A stretch of DNA of 64,000 bases from Methylophaga sp. (GTDB lineage Bacteria; Pseudomonadota; Gammaproteobacteria; Nitrosococcales; Methylophagaceae), in the NCBI GenBank assembly GCA_002706095.1, contig PAJP01000018.1:98719-162718 (forward strand), written 5' to 3'. Numbering within the stretch: position 1 is the stretch's first letter; each line of letters begins with the position of its first letter. Positions 48,575 to 58,125 of this stretch are shown here, in pieces. Position numbers and translations under genes: made by a program. The notes below the pieces were generated by a model, which saw only the letters and a program-made list of their open reading frames with translations, made no database searches and was not told the DNA's origin.

Positions 48575-49331
48575 GTGAGTCTATTGTGGATGTGTTGTTG
48601 TGATGGATAAATGCCTGCTCATAGTCCATGCCCTTGAGTCGGCGAAGGACAGCAGTGAAAGTTGTCCCATCTTCTATGTGTTCAAGTTTTACAGGTAAAT
48701 ATGCAAGGGAAGGGGCACACCAGAGTGTGGTTTCACGTTCATTGTCCTTGTCACGATGGCGCGTGAGCTTTACGGCATCAATTTCACCCATGGGAGTTTT
48801 GATGCGTTCCTCACCCAATATGCGTATTTGATAGGTTTTCAGTTTGCCACCATCAGCAATACGATAAGTAATTTGATCACCTTTATGTTTGATTAAATCG
48901 CGCATCAAGCTGATTTGGTAGACCAGTTTATCAAGTGTGTTAGGTTCGATATCCAATTGCCACGGATGTTCTCTATCATCAATCTGGGCTGTCATATCCA
49001 GCCAGTTAAATTTCATTTCCAGCCGTTTTTCTTTTTTACCACCTGTTCGAAGGTAGCGATAAAATTGTGGTTGTACCACGTTGTCTTTTAATCTCCACAA
49101 ACTGGTTTCTTCAATAATGTCCGGTTTGAAGAAGGAAAATACGCCTTTGGCCTGCGAGACAGAAGTAAAGTGTCTGAGACCCGTCTGGTCAGTTTCAAGG
49201 GTACGCTTTAATTCTCCCGCTTGAATCCCATTTAATTTGACGGCGTAATTAGCTGAAAAGTCAGGTATATCTGCCGCCAAAGACACTTCTGAGGCAATGA
49301 GCAGCAAAAAAACACTGAACAATGTACGCAT
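48567..49331 (-). CDS. DUF3108 periplasmic protein
   Basis: The 254-residue protein has a signal peptide (MRTLFSVFLLLIASEVSLA-AD) and then a DUF3108 domain: FSANYAVKLNGIQAGELKRTL, a central SFFKPDIIEETSLW, and TPMGEIDAVKLTRHRDKDN. It should be a soluble or lipid-associated beta-rich envelope protein of unknown function. The domain is often found next to purN in gammaproteobacteria, as here (two-base gap). It overlaps nudF at its end. Confidence 0.85.
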   Translation of the reverse strand: MRTLFSVFLLLIASEVSLAADIPDFSANYAVKLNGIQAGELKRTLETDQTGLRHFTSVSQAKGVFSFFKPDIIEETSLWRLKDNVVQPQFYRYLRTGGKKEKRLEMKFNWLDMTAQIDDREHPWQLDIEPNTLDKLVYQISLMRDLIKHKGDQITYRIADGGKLKTYQIRILGEERIKTPMGEIDAVKLTRHRDKDNERETTLWCAPSLAYLPVKLEHIEDGTTFTAVLRRLKGMDYEQAFIHHNNTSTIDSHD

Positions 49332-49333
49332 GA

Positions 49334-49927
49334 TTAGTCCTGTTTAGAGTTCACCAGTTTTTGTATGGCAGCAGGATAGAGCTGATGTTCCTGCTCGAGC
49401 ACTCTTGCGGCAAGACTTTCAGCAGAATCATCAGCCAGGATATTCACTTTTGCCTGCATAATCACGGGCCCATCGTCCAGTTCAGCTGTAACGAAATGAA
49501 CACTGGCGCCATGTTCTTTTTCGCCAGCATCAATAGCACGCTGATGTGTATTCAGTCCTTTGAACTTGGGTAGCAGGGAGGGGTGAATATTAATCAATTT
49601 ATTGCGATAGTGTTCAACAAATCCTGAGGTGAGAATACGCATAAACCCAGCTAAAATGACAAAGTCAGGTTTATAGTCATCAATCCGTTCAGCTAAAGCT
49701 TTATCAAAACTGTCTCTGTCTGAAAAGGTTTTGTGATCGACCACTGCCGTGGCGATAGACTGAGCTTTAGCATAGTCAAGCCCCGCAGCATCAGGACGGT
49801 TGCTGATGACCGCACTGACGGTCGCATCGATCTGTTGAGCATCAATGGCTTCAATTATCGAGCGCATATTGCTACCGCGGCCGGAGATTAAAATCACCAG
49901 CCGCGTTTTGTTTTCGTTGCTCATCAT
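49334..49927 (-). CDS. purN: Phosphoribosylglycinamide formyltransferase PurN
   Basis: PurN transfers a formyl group from 10-formyl-THF to GAR in the third step of purine synthesis. The 197-residue sequence has LISGRGSNMRSIIEA at the N-terminus, the folate motif region HPSLLPKFKGLNTHQRAI (about 110-127) and the active site ASVHFVTAELDDGPVI with Asp. Two ATG codons lie in tandem at the start (49927 and 49924), and either may be used. It starts two bases after purM, forming the usual purM-purN pair. Confidence 0.97.
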   Translation of the reverse strand: MMSNENKTRLVILISGRGSNMRSIIEAIDAQQIDATVSAVISNRPDAAGLDYAKAQSIATAVVDHKTFSDRDSFDKALAERIDDYKPDFVILAGFMRILTSGFVEHYRNKLINIHPSLLPKFKGLNTHQRAIDAGEKEHGASVHFVTAELDDGPVIMQAKVNILADDSAESLAARVLEQEHQLYPAAIQKLVNSKQD

Positions 49928-49929
49928 CG

Positions 49930-50985
49930 TTATTGGATATCGACTATTTCGTCAGCTGCATTGGCTGTTTCAATTTGACCGATTAAACTTGCTTGTTCGC
50001 CAGCACTATTCAGTACGGCTAAAGCTTCAGATACATCATTCTCTGCAACCACGATTACCATACCTATCCCGTTGTTAAATGTGCGATACATTTCTTTATC
50101 AGTGACATTGCCATTGTCTTGAAGCCAATCAAATACAGCAGGACGTTGCCAGCTGCCAGAGTCAATGACGGCTTTCACACCTTCAGGGAGAACACGTGGA
50201 ATATTCTCCAGCAGGCCGCCACCAGTGATGTGTGATAAAGCATGAATACTGACTTTCTCGTTAAGCTGTAAAAGTGATTTAACGTAGATTTTGGTAGGGG
50301 CCAATAACTTCTCCCCCAAAGTAGCACCATCAAATTCAGTTTTTAATGATTGACCGCTACGTTCAAGAATTTTACGGATGAGTGAGTAACCATTTGAATG
50401 AGGGCCTGATGCAGCAAGACCTATTAACTTATCACCAGCGGCCACTTTTGAGCCATCTATGACCGCTTCTTTTTCCACTACACCTACACAGAAACCCGCA
50501 AGATCATAATCACCTTCTTCATACATGCTTGGCATTTCAGCGGTTTCACCACCTACTAAGGCAGCACCTGCTTGCAGACAGCCTTCTGCAATGCCTGATA
50601 CGACAGATTCGGCTATGTCTACGTCTAGTTTGCCGGTGGCATAATAATCGAGAAAGAATAAAGGCTCGGCACCTAATACAGCGATATCATTCACACACAT
50701 AGCGACTAAGTCGATACCGATAGTGTTGTGGATACCAGACTCAATCGCCAAGCGTAATTTAGTGCCGACACCATCCGTACCGGAAACTAAAACAGGCTGT
50801 TTGTATTTATCGACGGGTAGTTCAAAAAGACTGCCGAAACCACCTAAACCTGCCATGACGCCAGGTCGACGGGTTTTTGCTGCGTGGGGTTTAATGCGAT
50901 CGACTAAGGCGTTACCAGCTTCGATATCAACGCCAGCATCACGATAACTAAGAGAGGTGCGAGAAGAGTCCACACTGTCGGTCAT
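49930..50985 (-). CDS. purM: Phosphoribosylformylglycinamidine cyclo-ligase PurM
   Basis: PurM closes the imidazole ring to give AIR, which is also the substrate ThiC uses for thiamine. The 351-residue protein has the family features [36 protein letters not shown] and [11 protein letters not shown], plus the C-terminal domain [16 protein letters not shown]. It is divergent from the DUF2066 gene across about 60 bases and leads into purN, DUF3108 and nudF. Confidence 0.98.
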   Translation of the reverse strand: MTDSVDSSRTSLSYRDAGVDIEAGNALVDRIKPHAAKTRRPGVMAGLGGFGSLFELPVDKYKQPVLVSGTDGVGTKLRLAIESGIHNTIGIDLVAMCVNDIAVLGAEPLFFLDYYATGKLDVDIAESVVSGIAEGCLQAGAALVGGETAEMPSMYEEGDYDLAGFCVGVVEKEAVIDGSKVAAGDKLIGLAASGPHSNGYSLIRKILERSGQSLKTEFDGATLGEKLLAPTKIYVKSLLQLNEKVSIHALSHITGGGLLENIPRVLPEGVKAVIDSGSWQRPAVFDWLQDNGNVTDKEMYRTFNNGIGMVIVVAENDVSEALAVLNSAGEQASLIGQIETANAADEIVDIQ

Positions 50986-51044
50986 AATGTATTCCTGAAA
51001 ATGTTGTGCATCACATGCTTAAAACAGCGTGTTAGAATACCACA

Positions 51045-52106
51045 ATGCACCGATTATTTTATGCCCTTATTTTGTTGTTTTTCAGTTTCAGTAGCCATGC
51101 TGCTGAGGTGAATGATCTTTATCAGGCAACCGCTCCTGTCTCCACGCAACAACAAAAGGAACGCGACGAACTCGCACCGGAATTACTTAAGCAAGTCCTC
51201 ATCAAAGTCGTCGGAAATCAATCTAAAGTTAACGAAGCTAATATTGCTCCAGTATTGGCCAATGCACAGCAGCTCGTAGAACGCTATGAATACATACGCA
51301 ATAATATTGAAGCAGCGGATTTAACTCAGCCGGATCAGCTTTCATTGCGATTGAGTTTTGATAAAAATGCCGTTAATGATGTTATTCAAGAGCTCGGTTT
51401 GCCACGCTGGGGGAAAGTCAGACCTGACGTACTGGTATGGTTGGTCACCGATATTGAGGGTGAGCAAACCTTACAGGGTTTAGAAAATATTCCACAGTTT
51501 ATCTTCAAATCTTTACAACAGGCAGCACAAGCGCGTGGATTGCCCATTCTTATGCCATTGATGGATTTGCAGGATCAATCTGCTCTGAGTGTTGAGGACA
51601 TCTCGTCTATGAATGATGAGGCTATTCGAGCTGCCTCTGAACGTTACAGAGCGGATGAAATTCTGATTATCAATATGTCGGTTAGTAACGATACTGCAAA
51701 AATCATCTGGCAATCGGGTACTGATGAGTCGTCTCAACGCTGGCGCTCTGAAGGTTTAGTGGATGCTTCAATTACTAGAGGCTTAGGTGTGTTGGTGGAT
51801 ACACTAGCGACAGAATATGCCCAACATAGTTTGCCTACTAATACCGGCAACACCTTCTCCATGCAGATTGATGAGGTAAATAATTACGGCGACTTTTCAA
51901 AAGTCATGGCTTACCTGAATCAAATCGATAGCATAGAAAATATTCGTGTTAACAATCTTGGCGACAATATTCTCGACTTAGATATCCGTTACAGTGGTGA
52001 TCCAGACGTATTGAACCGCATTCTGTCTGTTGGCGGACTGTTAACTGAGCTGACGTCAGCAGAGCAGGCCACGACAGATAAAAAATATTATCGGTTAACC
52101 CCTTGA
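51045..52106 (+). CDS. DUF2066 periplasmic protein
   Basis: The 353-residue protein has a signal peptide (hydrophobic 4-18, cleavage near SHA-AE). It matches the DUF2066 family: LYQATAPVSTQQQKERDELAPE, VLIKVVGN and WLVTDIEGEQTLQ. Proteins of this type sit upstream of perM and hda in many gammaproteobacteria, as here, but their function is not known. The ATG at 51045 has no strong ribosome site. Its stop overlaps the TTG of the next gene. Confidence 0.85.
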   Translation: MHRLFYALILLFFSFSSHAAEVNDLYQATAPVSTQQQKERDELAPELLKQVLIKVVGNQSKVNEANIAPVLANAQQLVERYEYIRNNIEAADLTQPDQLSLRLSFDKNAVNDVIQELGLPRWGKVRPDVLVWLVTDIEGEQTLQGLENIPQFIFKSLQQAAQARGLPILMPLMDLQDQSALSVEDISSMNDEAIRAASERYRADEILIINMSVSNDTAKIIWQSGTDESSQRWRSEGLVDASITRGLGVLVDTLATEYAQHSLPTNTGNTFSMQIDEVNNYGDFSKVMAYLNQIDSIENIRVNNLGDNILDLDIRYSGDPDVLNRILSVGGLLTELTSAEQATTDKKYYRLTP

Positions 52107-52657
52107 GCTTACGTGACATTCCTAATCTGATGTCAATATTACGAATTTTACTGGTGATTCCCGTGGTATGGGCACTGGTAGATGAACGTTATGCGCTAGC
52201 ATTGATTTTATCTGCTGTTGCGGGTATTTCAGATGGTATTGATGGGTTTCTGGCAAAACATTTTCACTGGCAGTCTCGATTAGGTTCTATTTTAGACCCA
52301 ATAGCGGACAAACTCCTTTTAGTGGCAAGCTTTGCCACATTAGCCTGGATGGATCTGCTGCCATTGTGGCTGTTATGGTTGGTGTTGGCTCGTGACGTGA
52401 TTATCGTTTCTGGTGGCTTGGCATATCACTACTTCATCGGTGAGTTTGAATTGCTGCCCGTGTGGAGCAGTAAGATCAATACCGCTTTGCAAATCATATT
52501 GGTGTTATTGGTCATTATTTCGCAACAGTGGTTTGCTGAACTAACACTGCTTATCAGCATTGGCGTGTGGGCCGTGGTAGTGAGTGTGATTTTTAGCGGT
52601 CTTGAATATATTCTTACTTGGGGAAATAAGGCATGGAAGCAGAAAGCAAACCATTAA
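52103..52657 (+). CDS. CDP-alcohol phosphatidyltransferase (PgsA-like)
   Basis: The 184-residue membrane enzyme has about five hydrophobic helices. It carries the CDP-alcohol motif SDGIDGFLAK, SRLGSILDPIADK (the DG..A....G...D...D pattern, Asp residues at about 44, 47, 65 and 69), the Mg2+ site of the family. The start PNLMSILRILLVIPVVWAL matches PgsA-type phosphatidylglycerophosphate synthases, but this is shorter, so it may serve another CDP-alcohol reaction. Translation starts at a TTG (52103) overlapping the DUF2066 stop. The gene overlaps perM by 25 bases. Confidence 0.86.
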   Translation: MSLRDIPNLMSILRILLVIPVVWALVDERYALALILSAVAGISDGIDGFLAKHFHWQSRLGSILDPIADKLLLVASFATLAWMDLLPLWLLWLVLARDVIIVSGGLAYHYFIGEFELLPVWSSKINTALQIILVLLVIISQQWFAELTLLISIGVWAVVVSVIFSGLEYILTWGNKAWKQKANH

Positions 52658-53703
52658 TGAGTGATGCCAACAAATTTTTGTTAGTGGTGTTGTTCATTAT
52701 CGCAGGTTGGTTACTCTTTGAACTTTCTCCTGTGTTGATGCCCTTTTTTATTGCGACACTTTTTGCCTATCTGGGGGATCCCCTGGTAGATAAATTAGAA
52801 AGTTGGAAATTATCCAGAACCATGTCTGTCAGCCTGGTGTTTGCTGCTATTTTTATTGTCGTGGCCTTAATGTTGTTGGTGATGCTGCCTCTATTAAGTG
52901 CTCAGATAGCAAAATTGTTTACTAACCTGCCTGATTATTTAACTCAGACGCAAAGGCTCATCGAACCATGGTTGAACTCTGTGGGTTTACCTACCGATGT
53001 ATTCAATTTCCAAACGGTGAAGCAGGCGCTCAGTCAATATTGGTCTGAAGTTGGGCAGGTCGCGGGAGGTATTTTTAGCTATATGACTCGCTCTGGTATG
53101 GTGTTGGTTCAGTGGCTGGGTAATTTAGTACTAATTCCTGTGCTCACTTTTTATCTCTTACGTGACTGGGACATTTTAGTAGCTAGGTTCAGAGAGTTAC
53201 TACCACGACGTTATGCTGAGACCTTTATTGAGATGTCATTACAATGTGATGATATGTTAGCCGGCTTTATGCGCGGCCAACTTATGGTGATGTTTTCACT
53301 TGCGGTGATATACACGCTGGGTCTTACTCTCATCGGTTTGGAGTTAGCTTTATTGCTTGGTGTGATTGCCGGTCTGGTGAGCTTCGTGCCATATCTAGGG
53401 CTGATTGTCGGAATTTTATTGGCGGGTTTGGCCGCATTTTTTCAATTTGGTGAATGGTTACCAGTATTGCAAGTGGCTATTGTGTTTGCTGTTGCACAGG
53501 CGATAGAGGGCATGGTGCTGACCCCACGCTTTGTTGGTGAACGTATCGGTTTGCATCCTGTGGCTGTGATCTTTGCTGTGTTGGCCGGTGGTCAGTTGTT
53601 TGGTTTTACCGGTGTCTTACTCGCTTTACCCGCAGCAGCTGTGGCGATGGTGTTATTACGGTATGCACATCAACGCTATATTGATAGCCATTTATATTCC
53701 TAA
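52633..53703 (+). CDS. perM: AI-2E family transporter / PerM permease
   Basis: The 356-residue protein has about seven to eight membrane segments in the UPF0118/AI-2E transporter pattern, including FFIATLFAYLGDPLVDKLE, LIPVLTFYLLRDWD and AIEGMVLTPRFVGERIGLHP. Some relatives export autoinducer-2 or act as Na+/H+ exchangers. The PerM subgroup next to hda has no proven substrate. The ATG at 52633 overlaps the upstream gene. A second ATG eight codons later (52657) is also possible. It leads to hda after 15 bases. Confidence 0.88.
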   Translation: MEAESKPLMSDANKFLLVVLFIIAGWLLFELSPVLMPFFIATLFAYLGDPLVDKLESWKLSRTMSVSLVFAAIFIVVALMLLVMLPLLSAQIAKLFTNLPDYLTQTQRLIEPWLNSVGLPTDVFNFQTVKQALSQYWSEVGQVAGGIFSYMTRSGMVLVQWLGNLVLIPVLTFYLLRDWDILVARFRELLPRRYAETFIEMSLQCDDMLAGFMRGQLMVMFSLAVIYTLGLTLIGLELALLLGVIAGLVSFVPYLGLIVGILLAGLAAFFQFGEWLPVLQVAIVFAVAQAIEGMVLTPRFVGERIGLHPVAVIFAVLAGGQLFGFTGVLLALPAAAVAMVLLRYAHQRYIDSHLYS

Positions 53704-53718
53704 GTCTTAGTCGAGTTT

Positions 53719-54423
53719 ATGTCATTAGCTGAAACACAATTAACGCTACGCTTGTCTCCACAGGAGATTTACAGGCTAGATAACTTCTTGTTTGCCAAGC
53801 AAGAAACCAAACATGCCTTGCAGACGTTTTGTCAGCTAGAAGAGCTGGATTTCTTATACCTGGCAGGTGAAAGTGGTACGGGGAAAACGCATCTGTTGAT
53901 TGCTTGTGCAGAGTCCGTTCAGCAAATGGGAAAAAGGGTGATATATCTGTCCCTATCTGAGCTGGTGAAGACGGCAGAGCCTGCTGCCTTGCAGGCTATT
54001 GAGCAGGCTGATCTACTCTGCTTGGATGATGTTGATGCTATCGCTGGTTTGCCTGAGTGGGAAGAGGCGGTTTTCCATTGTTTTAATCGATTACATGATG
54101 CGAAAGGGCATTTGTTAGTGTCTGCACAACAGACGCCAGCGAATAGTTCAATTGACTTACCGGATTTGCGCTCGAGATTAGCGACAGGGCTTGTGTATCA
54201 ACTGGTAATGATGACAGATGAACAAAAACAGCAGGCGCTTATTTTACAGGCACAATCTCGTGGGTTAATGCTGACAACGGATGTTGCCCAATATTTACTG
54301 CGTCATTATGGGCGTGATATGCCCGCTCTTATGGCGGTTTTACAAGAGTTAGATAAAGCATCATTACAAGCAAAACGGAAGCTGACTATTCCATTTATTC
54401 GACAAGTTTTGGCGAATGGCTAG
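53719..54423 (+). CDS. hda: DnaA regulatory inactivator Hda
   Basis: Hda binds the sliding clamp and stimulates ATP hydrolysis by DnaA, preventing re-initiation. The 234-residue AAA+ protein has a clamp-binding motif near the N-terminus (QLTLRL, residues about 7-12), Walker A GESGTGKTHLL, Walker B LLCLDDVDAI and the sensor region DLPDLRSRLATGL. It lacks the DnaA DNA-binding domain, as expected. It overlaps the next gene by eight bases. The perM-hda linkage is common in gammaproteobacteria. Confidence 0.95.
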   Translation: MSLAETQLTLRLSPQEIYRLDNFLFAKQETKHALQTFCQLEELDFLYLAGESGTGKTHLLIACAESVQQMGKRVIYLSLSELVKTAEPAALQAIEQADLLCLDDVDAIAGLPEWEEAVFHCFNRLHDAKGHLLVSAQQTPANSSIDLPDLRSRLATGLVYQLVMMTDEQKQQALILQAQSRGLMLTTDVAQYLLRHYGRDMPALMAVLQELDKASLQAKRKLTIPFIRQVLANG

Positions 54424-55348
54424 GCAAACACTGACGTTAATTCTTACTGAATTCTCGGCCATTGTCGCCAATCCAATAAATCAATCTCTTTTACCTCAGT
54501 CGTTAAGAAAACTGATAAAAAGAGGCCAATTTATCGCGTCTGAAGATAAATTGATGCAGCTCTTAATAGCATTGTTTTCAAAAGAAACAATGCGTTGTGA
54601 TGACTTTCCAATGGCCAGCTTAAGAGGTGGAACAGCGTTCAGTCTCTGTGTGGATCCATGTTATTTGCAAGCTGATAGAGATCAGCTGTTATTATTTCAT
54701 CGAGGCTTAACGCTTAAGCCAGCTGAAGCTGAGCAACTTATTGATACTATTGCATATCTCTTTGATGATTTAGGTGGGTCTCTGACTATGCATTCCCCCA
54801 ATCAATGGTTACTGACAATGCCTATCAAGCCAGATGTTGAATTTATGGGGCTTGATAGGGTCGATCATCATGCGGTGGCTGAGTTTTTACCTAGGGGCGC
54901 TGATGCTGGATTATGGATCCGTTTATGGAATGAGATTCAGATGGCGCTATTTGATTGTCCGGTGAATCAGACTAGAGAAGCTGAAGGCAAAGTGCCGGTC
55001 AATAGTGTCTGGTTCTGGGGGAAGGGTGCCATGCCTACTGAGTGGCATGCTTGGTCACATGTGTCTGGTCAGCATGAAATACTGGCGTCTTTGAGTGACC
55101 ATAGTGGTTCGACATGGCGAGATGATATTCATGATTTTTCTGATATTCAGGCAAATCAGGCGCTTCATCTCGTGAACTTTGATTCAGATAAAGATTGGGC
55201 TTCGCAATTGGAAGCACTTGATAAAAATTGGTTTACGCCTATCTATAAAGCATTGAAACGTTTTCAACTGGATAGCATCAATATTATTATTCCGGGCTGG
55301 GGACATTACCAGTTAACCTCTGCAGCTGTATGGAAAATCTGGTTATGA
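54416..55348 (+). CDS. RpfE-like / COG4255 conserved protein
   Basis: The 310-residue cytoplasmic protein matches the RpfE-type conserved protein, sometimes misnamed phosphoglycerate mutase. Conserved regions include MARQTLTLILTEFSAIVA, the CVDPCYLQADRDQLLLF segment (about residues 75-91), and GLWIRLWNEIQMALFDCPVNQ. VNSVWFWGKGAMP (about 195-207) is the most diagnostic. The name comes from the Xanthomonas rpf cluster, where it neighbours recJ as here. The biochemical role is unknown. The gene overlaps both hda and recJ, so the three should share a transcript. Confidence 0.75.
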   Translation: MARQTLTLILTEFSAIVANPINQSLLPQSLRKLIKRGQFIASEDKLMQLLIALFSKETMRCDDFPMASLRGGTAFSLCVDPCYLQADRDQLLLFHRGLTLKPAEAEQLIDTIAYLFDDLGGSLTMHSPNQWLLTMPIKPDVEFMGLDRVDHHAVAEFLPRGADAGLWIRLWNEIQMALFDCPVNQTREAEGKVPVNSVWFWGKGAMPTEWHAWSHVSGQHEILASLSDHSGSTWRDDIHDFSDIQANQALHLVNFDSDKDWASQLEALDKNWFTPIYKALKRFQLDSINIIIPGWGHYQLTSAAVWKIWL

Positions 55349-57099
55349 GTGTATTGCCTGACATTGTTGCGCGGTCTCATGATGGCTGGGAAAAGCTCCC
55401 TGAGACATGGCCAGACAGTTTACGAAAAATCATGGCCGCACGCGGGATTACTGATGTGGAGCAGTTATATTTTGAACTGGCTGACTTACCTAGGCCAGAA
55501 CAACTGCTTGGTATGCAGGCGGCGGTTGAATTATTAGCAACGGCATTAAAAGAGCAATGGAAAGTCACGATTGTGGCTGACTTTGATAGTGACGGTGCTA
55601 CTAGCTGTGCTTTGGCGATACGTGGTTTACAGTCAATGGGCTTGAAACAGGTTCATTATATTGTCCCTAATCGTTTTATCCATGGTTACGGTCTGACACC
55701 GGCTTTACTTGATGATATTCCAGAGCTTGAACAGCCTGACTTACTTGTCACTGTGGACAATGGCATTGCATCCATATCAGGGGTAAGAGCGGCGCATCAA
55801 CGTGGTATGAAAGTGTTGGTGACTGATCATCATCTTGCCGGTGAGGCCTTACCAGAAGCCGATGCCATTGTGAATCCAAATCAAGCAGATGATCCATTTC
55901 CCTATAAAAACCTGGCTGGTGTGGGTGTCTGTTTCTATGTCTTACTGGGACTAAGGCAGTATTTACGAAAAGTTGGCTGGTTTGAAGAAGTGTCTTTGCC
56001 TGAACCCAAAGTGGGAGATTGGCTCGATTTGGTTGCCTTGGGGACGGTAGCCGATGTGGTACCTCTGGATAAATTAAATCGTACCTTGGTCAATCATGGG
56101 TTGCAGCGGATTCGGCGGGGGAGAGGCTGTACTGGAATACAAGCACTGATTCAAATCGCCGGCCGTGAAAGAGAAAAACTGGTCTCTTCAGATTTAGGAT
56201 TTAGTATAGCGCCCAGATTGAACGCGGCTGGTCGTATGGAAGATATGGGCCTCGGCATTAATTTACTGCTAACAGAGAATAATCAGCAGGCACTGAATAT
56301 CGCCACACAGCTGGACAGTATTAATCTGGAAAGACGCGCTGTTGAACAAACAATGCAAGTCGATGCATTGAAGATGCTGGAACAGATTGATATTGAAGAA
56401 AATACCTTAAGGACCGGCTATTGCTTATTTGATGAAGACTGGCATCAAGGGGTGATTGGTCTTTTAGCCTCTCGTATTAAAGAAAAAACCTATCGTCCGG
56501 TGATTGCTTTCGCCCCTGGGAATGACGATGAGGTCAAAGGATCGGCTCGTTCTATTCCTGGCATACATATTCGAGATGTCTTAGCTCGCGTAGCAGCAAA
56601 ACATCCTGAACTGTTAGAGCGCTTTGGTGGACACGCCATGGCAGCAGGTTTAACAATAAAAAAAGGGGATTTAGCCCGGTTTAATCAGGCTTTTGAATCT
56701 ACACTCAATGAAATGGTGTCATCCGAGACATATTTGCAGCAGTTACCTTCAGATGGTGAACTAAGTGAAGCAGACTGCCAATTATCTTTTGCTGAGTTAT
56801 TAACAGAAGCCGCACCCTGGGGACAGGGATTTGAAGAGCCCAGATTTCATGGCGTGTTTAAAGTAAGTCATTTTCGTCTGGTAGGGCAGCAGCAGAACCA
56901 TCTAAGATTGCAACTTGAGATGAATGGGTACAGGCAAATCAATGCCATGGCATTTGGTCAGGATAAACCGAGCTGGTTAGCTGAAAACAGTTTAGTATTA
57001 GTCCGTTATAAAATAGCTGTGAACGAATTTCGTGGCCAAAAATCCTTGCAGTTCCTGGTTGATGAATTAATGCCAGCGAATACAGATACACATAACTGA
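55345..57099 (+). CDS. recJ: Single-stranded-DNA-specific exonuclease RecJ
   Basis: RecJ digests single-stranded DNA 5' to 3' in recombination and mismatch repair. The 584-residue protein has DHH motif I VADFDSDGATS (about residues 73-83), motif II VTVDNGI, motif III VTDHHLAG and the LVALGTVADVVPL segment. The DHHA1 domain follows with RFGGHAMAAGLTI. I use the ATG at 55345, which forms an ATGA overlap with the previous stop. An ATG five codons earlier is possible. It ends 27 bases before the dehydrogenase gene. Confidence 0.96.
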   Translation: MSVLPDIVARSHDGWEKLPETWPDSLRKIMAARGITDVEQLYFELADLPRPEQLLGMQAAVELLATALKEQWKVTIVADFDSDGATSCALAIRGLQSMGLKQVHYIVPNRFIHGYGLTPALLDDIPELEQPDLLVTVDNGIASISGVRAAHQRGMKVLVTDHHLAGEALPEADAIVNPNQADDPFPYKNLAGVGVCFYVLLGLRQYLRKVGWFEEVSLPEPKVGDWLDLVALGTVADVVPLDKLNRTLVNHGLQRIRRGRGCTGIQALIQIAGREREKLVSSDLGFSIAPRLNAAGRMEDMGLGINLLLTENNQQALNIATQLDSINLERRAVEQTMQVDALKMLEQIDIEENTLRTGYCLFDEDWHQGVIGLLASRIKEKTYRPVIAFAPGNDDEVKGSARSIPGIHIRDVLARVAAKHPELLERFGGHAMAAGLTIKKGDLARFNQAFESTLNEMVSSETYLQQLPSDGELSEADCQLSFAELLTEAAPWGQGFEEPRFHGVFKVSHFRLVGQQQNHLRLQLEMNGYRQINAMAFGQDKPSWLAENSLVLVRYKIAVNEFRGQKSLQFLVDELMPANTDTHN

Positions 57100-57126
57100 C
57101 CATCAGTCATATCAGGTAGATAAGCC

Positions 57127-58125
57127 ATGTCCACTCATCAAATTGCTGTGTTTAGTGCCAAGTCATACGATGAACGCTTTTTATTAAAAGCGACTGTGCC
57201 TACGCTTGAGTTTATCTGTCATGAAGTCACACTCAATCCATCAACCGCGGTGATGGCACAAGGTTATGAGATTGTCAGTGCCTTTGTGAATGATGATTTA
57301 AGCCGGGAAACCCTTCATATCTTAGCGGCAGGTGGCACACGACTAATTGCTTTGCGCTGTGCTGGTTATAATCAGGTCGATCTTATAGCTGCGAAAGAAT
57401 TAGGGGTGAGTGTGGTCAACGTTCCTGCCTACTCACCTTACGCAGTTGCTGAACATACTATTGCACTGATGCTGTCATTGAGCCGGAAAATTCCCCGTGC
57501 CTATAACCGTGTGCGTGATGGTAATTTCTCTCTGGATGGTTTGCTCGGCTTTGATTTTTACCAGAAAAAAGTTGGGATCATTGGCGGTGGCAAAATTGGT
57601 TTATTAGTCGCAGAGAGGATGAGGGCATTTGGTTGTGAGGTGATGGTTTATGAACCTATTAATTCGCAACACTGTATTAAACAAGGCTTCCAAACGTCCG
57701 ATTTAACGACACTTGTGAAACAATCAGATATTATCAGCCTGCATTGTCCGTTAACCAGTGACACTCGCTACATGATTAATCATGACAGCATTGCCAATAT
57801 GAAAGCGGGTGTCATGTTAATTAACACCAGTCGCGGTGCGCTAATGGATACCCGGGCTGTGTTAGATGGGCTGAAATCTCAACAAATTGGCTATCTTGGT
57901 ATTGATGTGTATGAACAAGAAGGTAGCTTGTTTTTTGAAGACCATTCACTGGATATTATTCAGGATGATTTGTTTCAACGCTTGTTAACCTTTCCAAACG
58001 TGTTAGTGACTGGGCATCAAGGCTATTTTACGCAGGAAGCAGTTCAACATATTGCCGAAACGACAGTGACGAATGTGTTGGCTTATCTCAACGGTGAACG
58101 TTTACAAAATAGAGTAGGCGTGTGA
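57127..58125 (+). CDS. ldhA: D-2-hydroxyacid dehydrogenase (LdhA-like)
   Basis: The 332-residue NAD-dependent enzyme matches fermentative D-lactate dehydrogenase: substrate-site region ALRCAGYNQVDL, NAD-binding GIIGGGKIG (about residues 151-159), RGALMDTRAVLDG and the His of TGHQGYFTQEA (about His 298). It reduces pyruvate to D-lactate in the LdhA group. The exact substrate here is inferred. It overlaps dinG by four bases at its end. Pyruvate also feeds the PDH complex encoded elsewhere in the window. Confidence 0.9.
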   Translation: MSTHQIAVFSAKSYDERFLLKATVPTLEFICHEVTLNPSTAVMAQGYEIVSAFVNDDLSRETLHILAAGGTRLIALRCAGYNQVDLIAAKELGVSVVNVPAYSPYAVAEHTIALMLSLSRKIPRAYNRVRDGNFSLDGLLGFDFYQKKVGIIGGGKIGLLVAERMRAFGCEVMVYEPINSQHCIKQGFQTSDLTTLVKQSDIISLHCPLTSDTRYMINHDSIANMKAGVMLINTSRGALMDTRAVLDGLKSQQIGYLGIDVYEQEGSLFFEDHSLDIIQDDLFQRLLTFPNVLVTGHQGYFTQEAVQHIAETTVTNVLAYLNGERLQNRVGV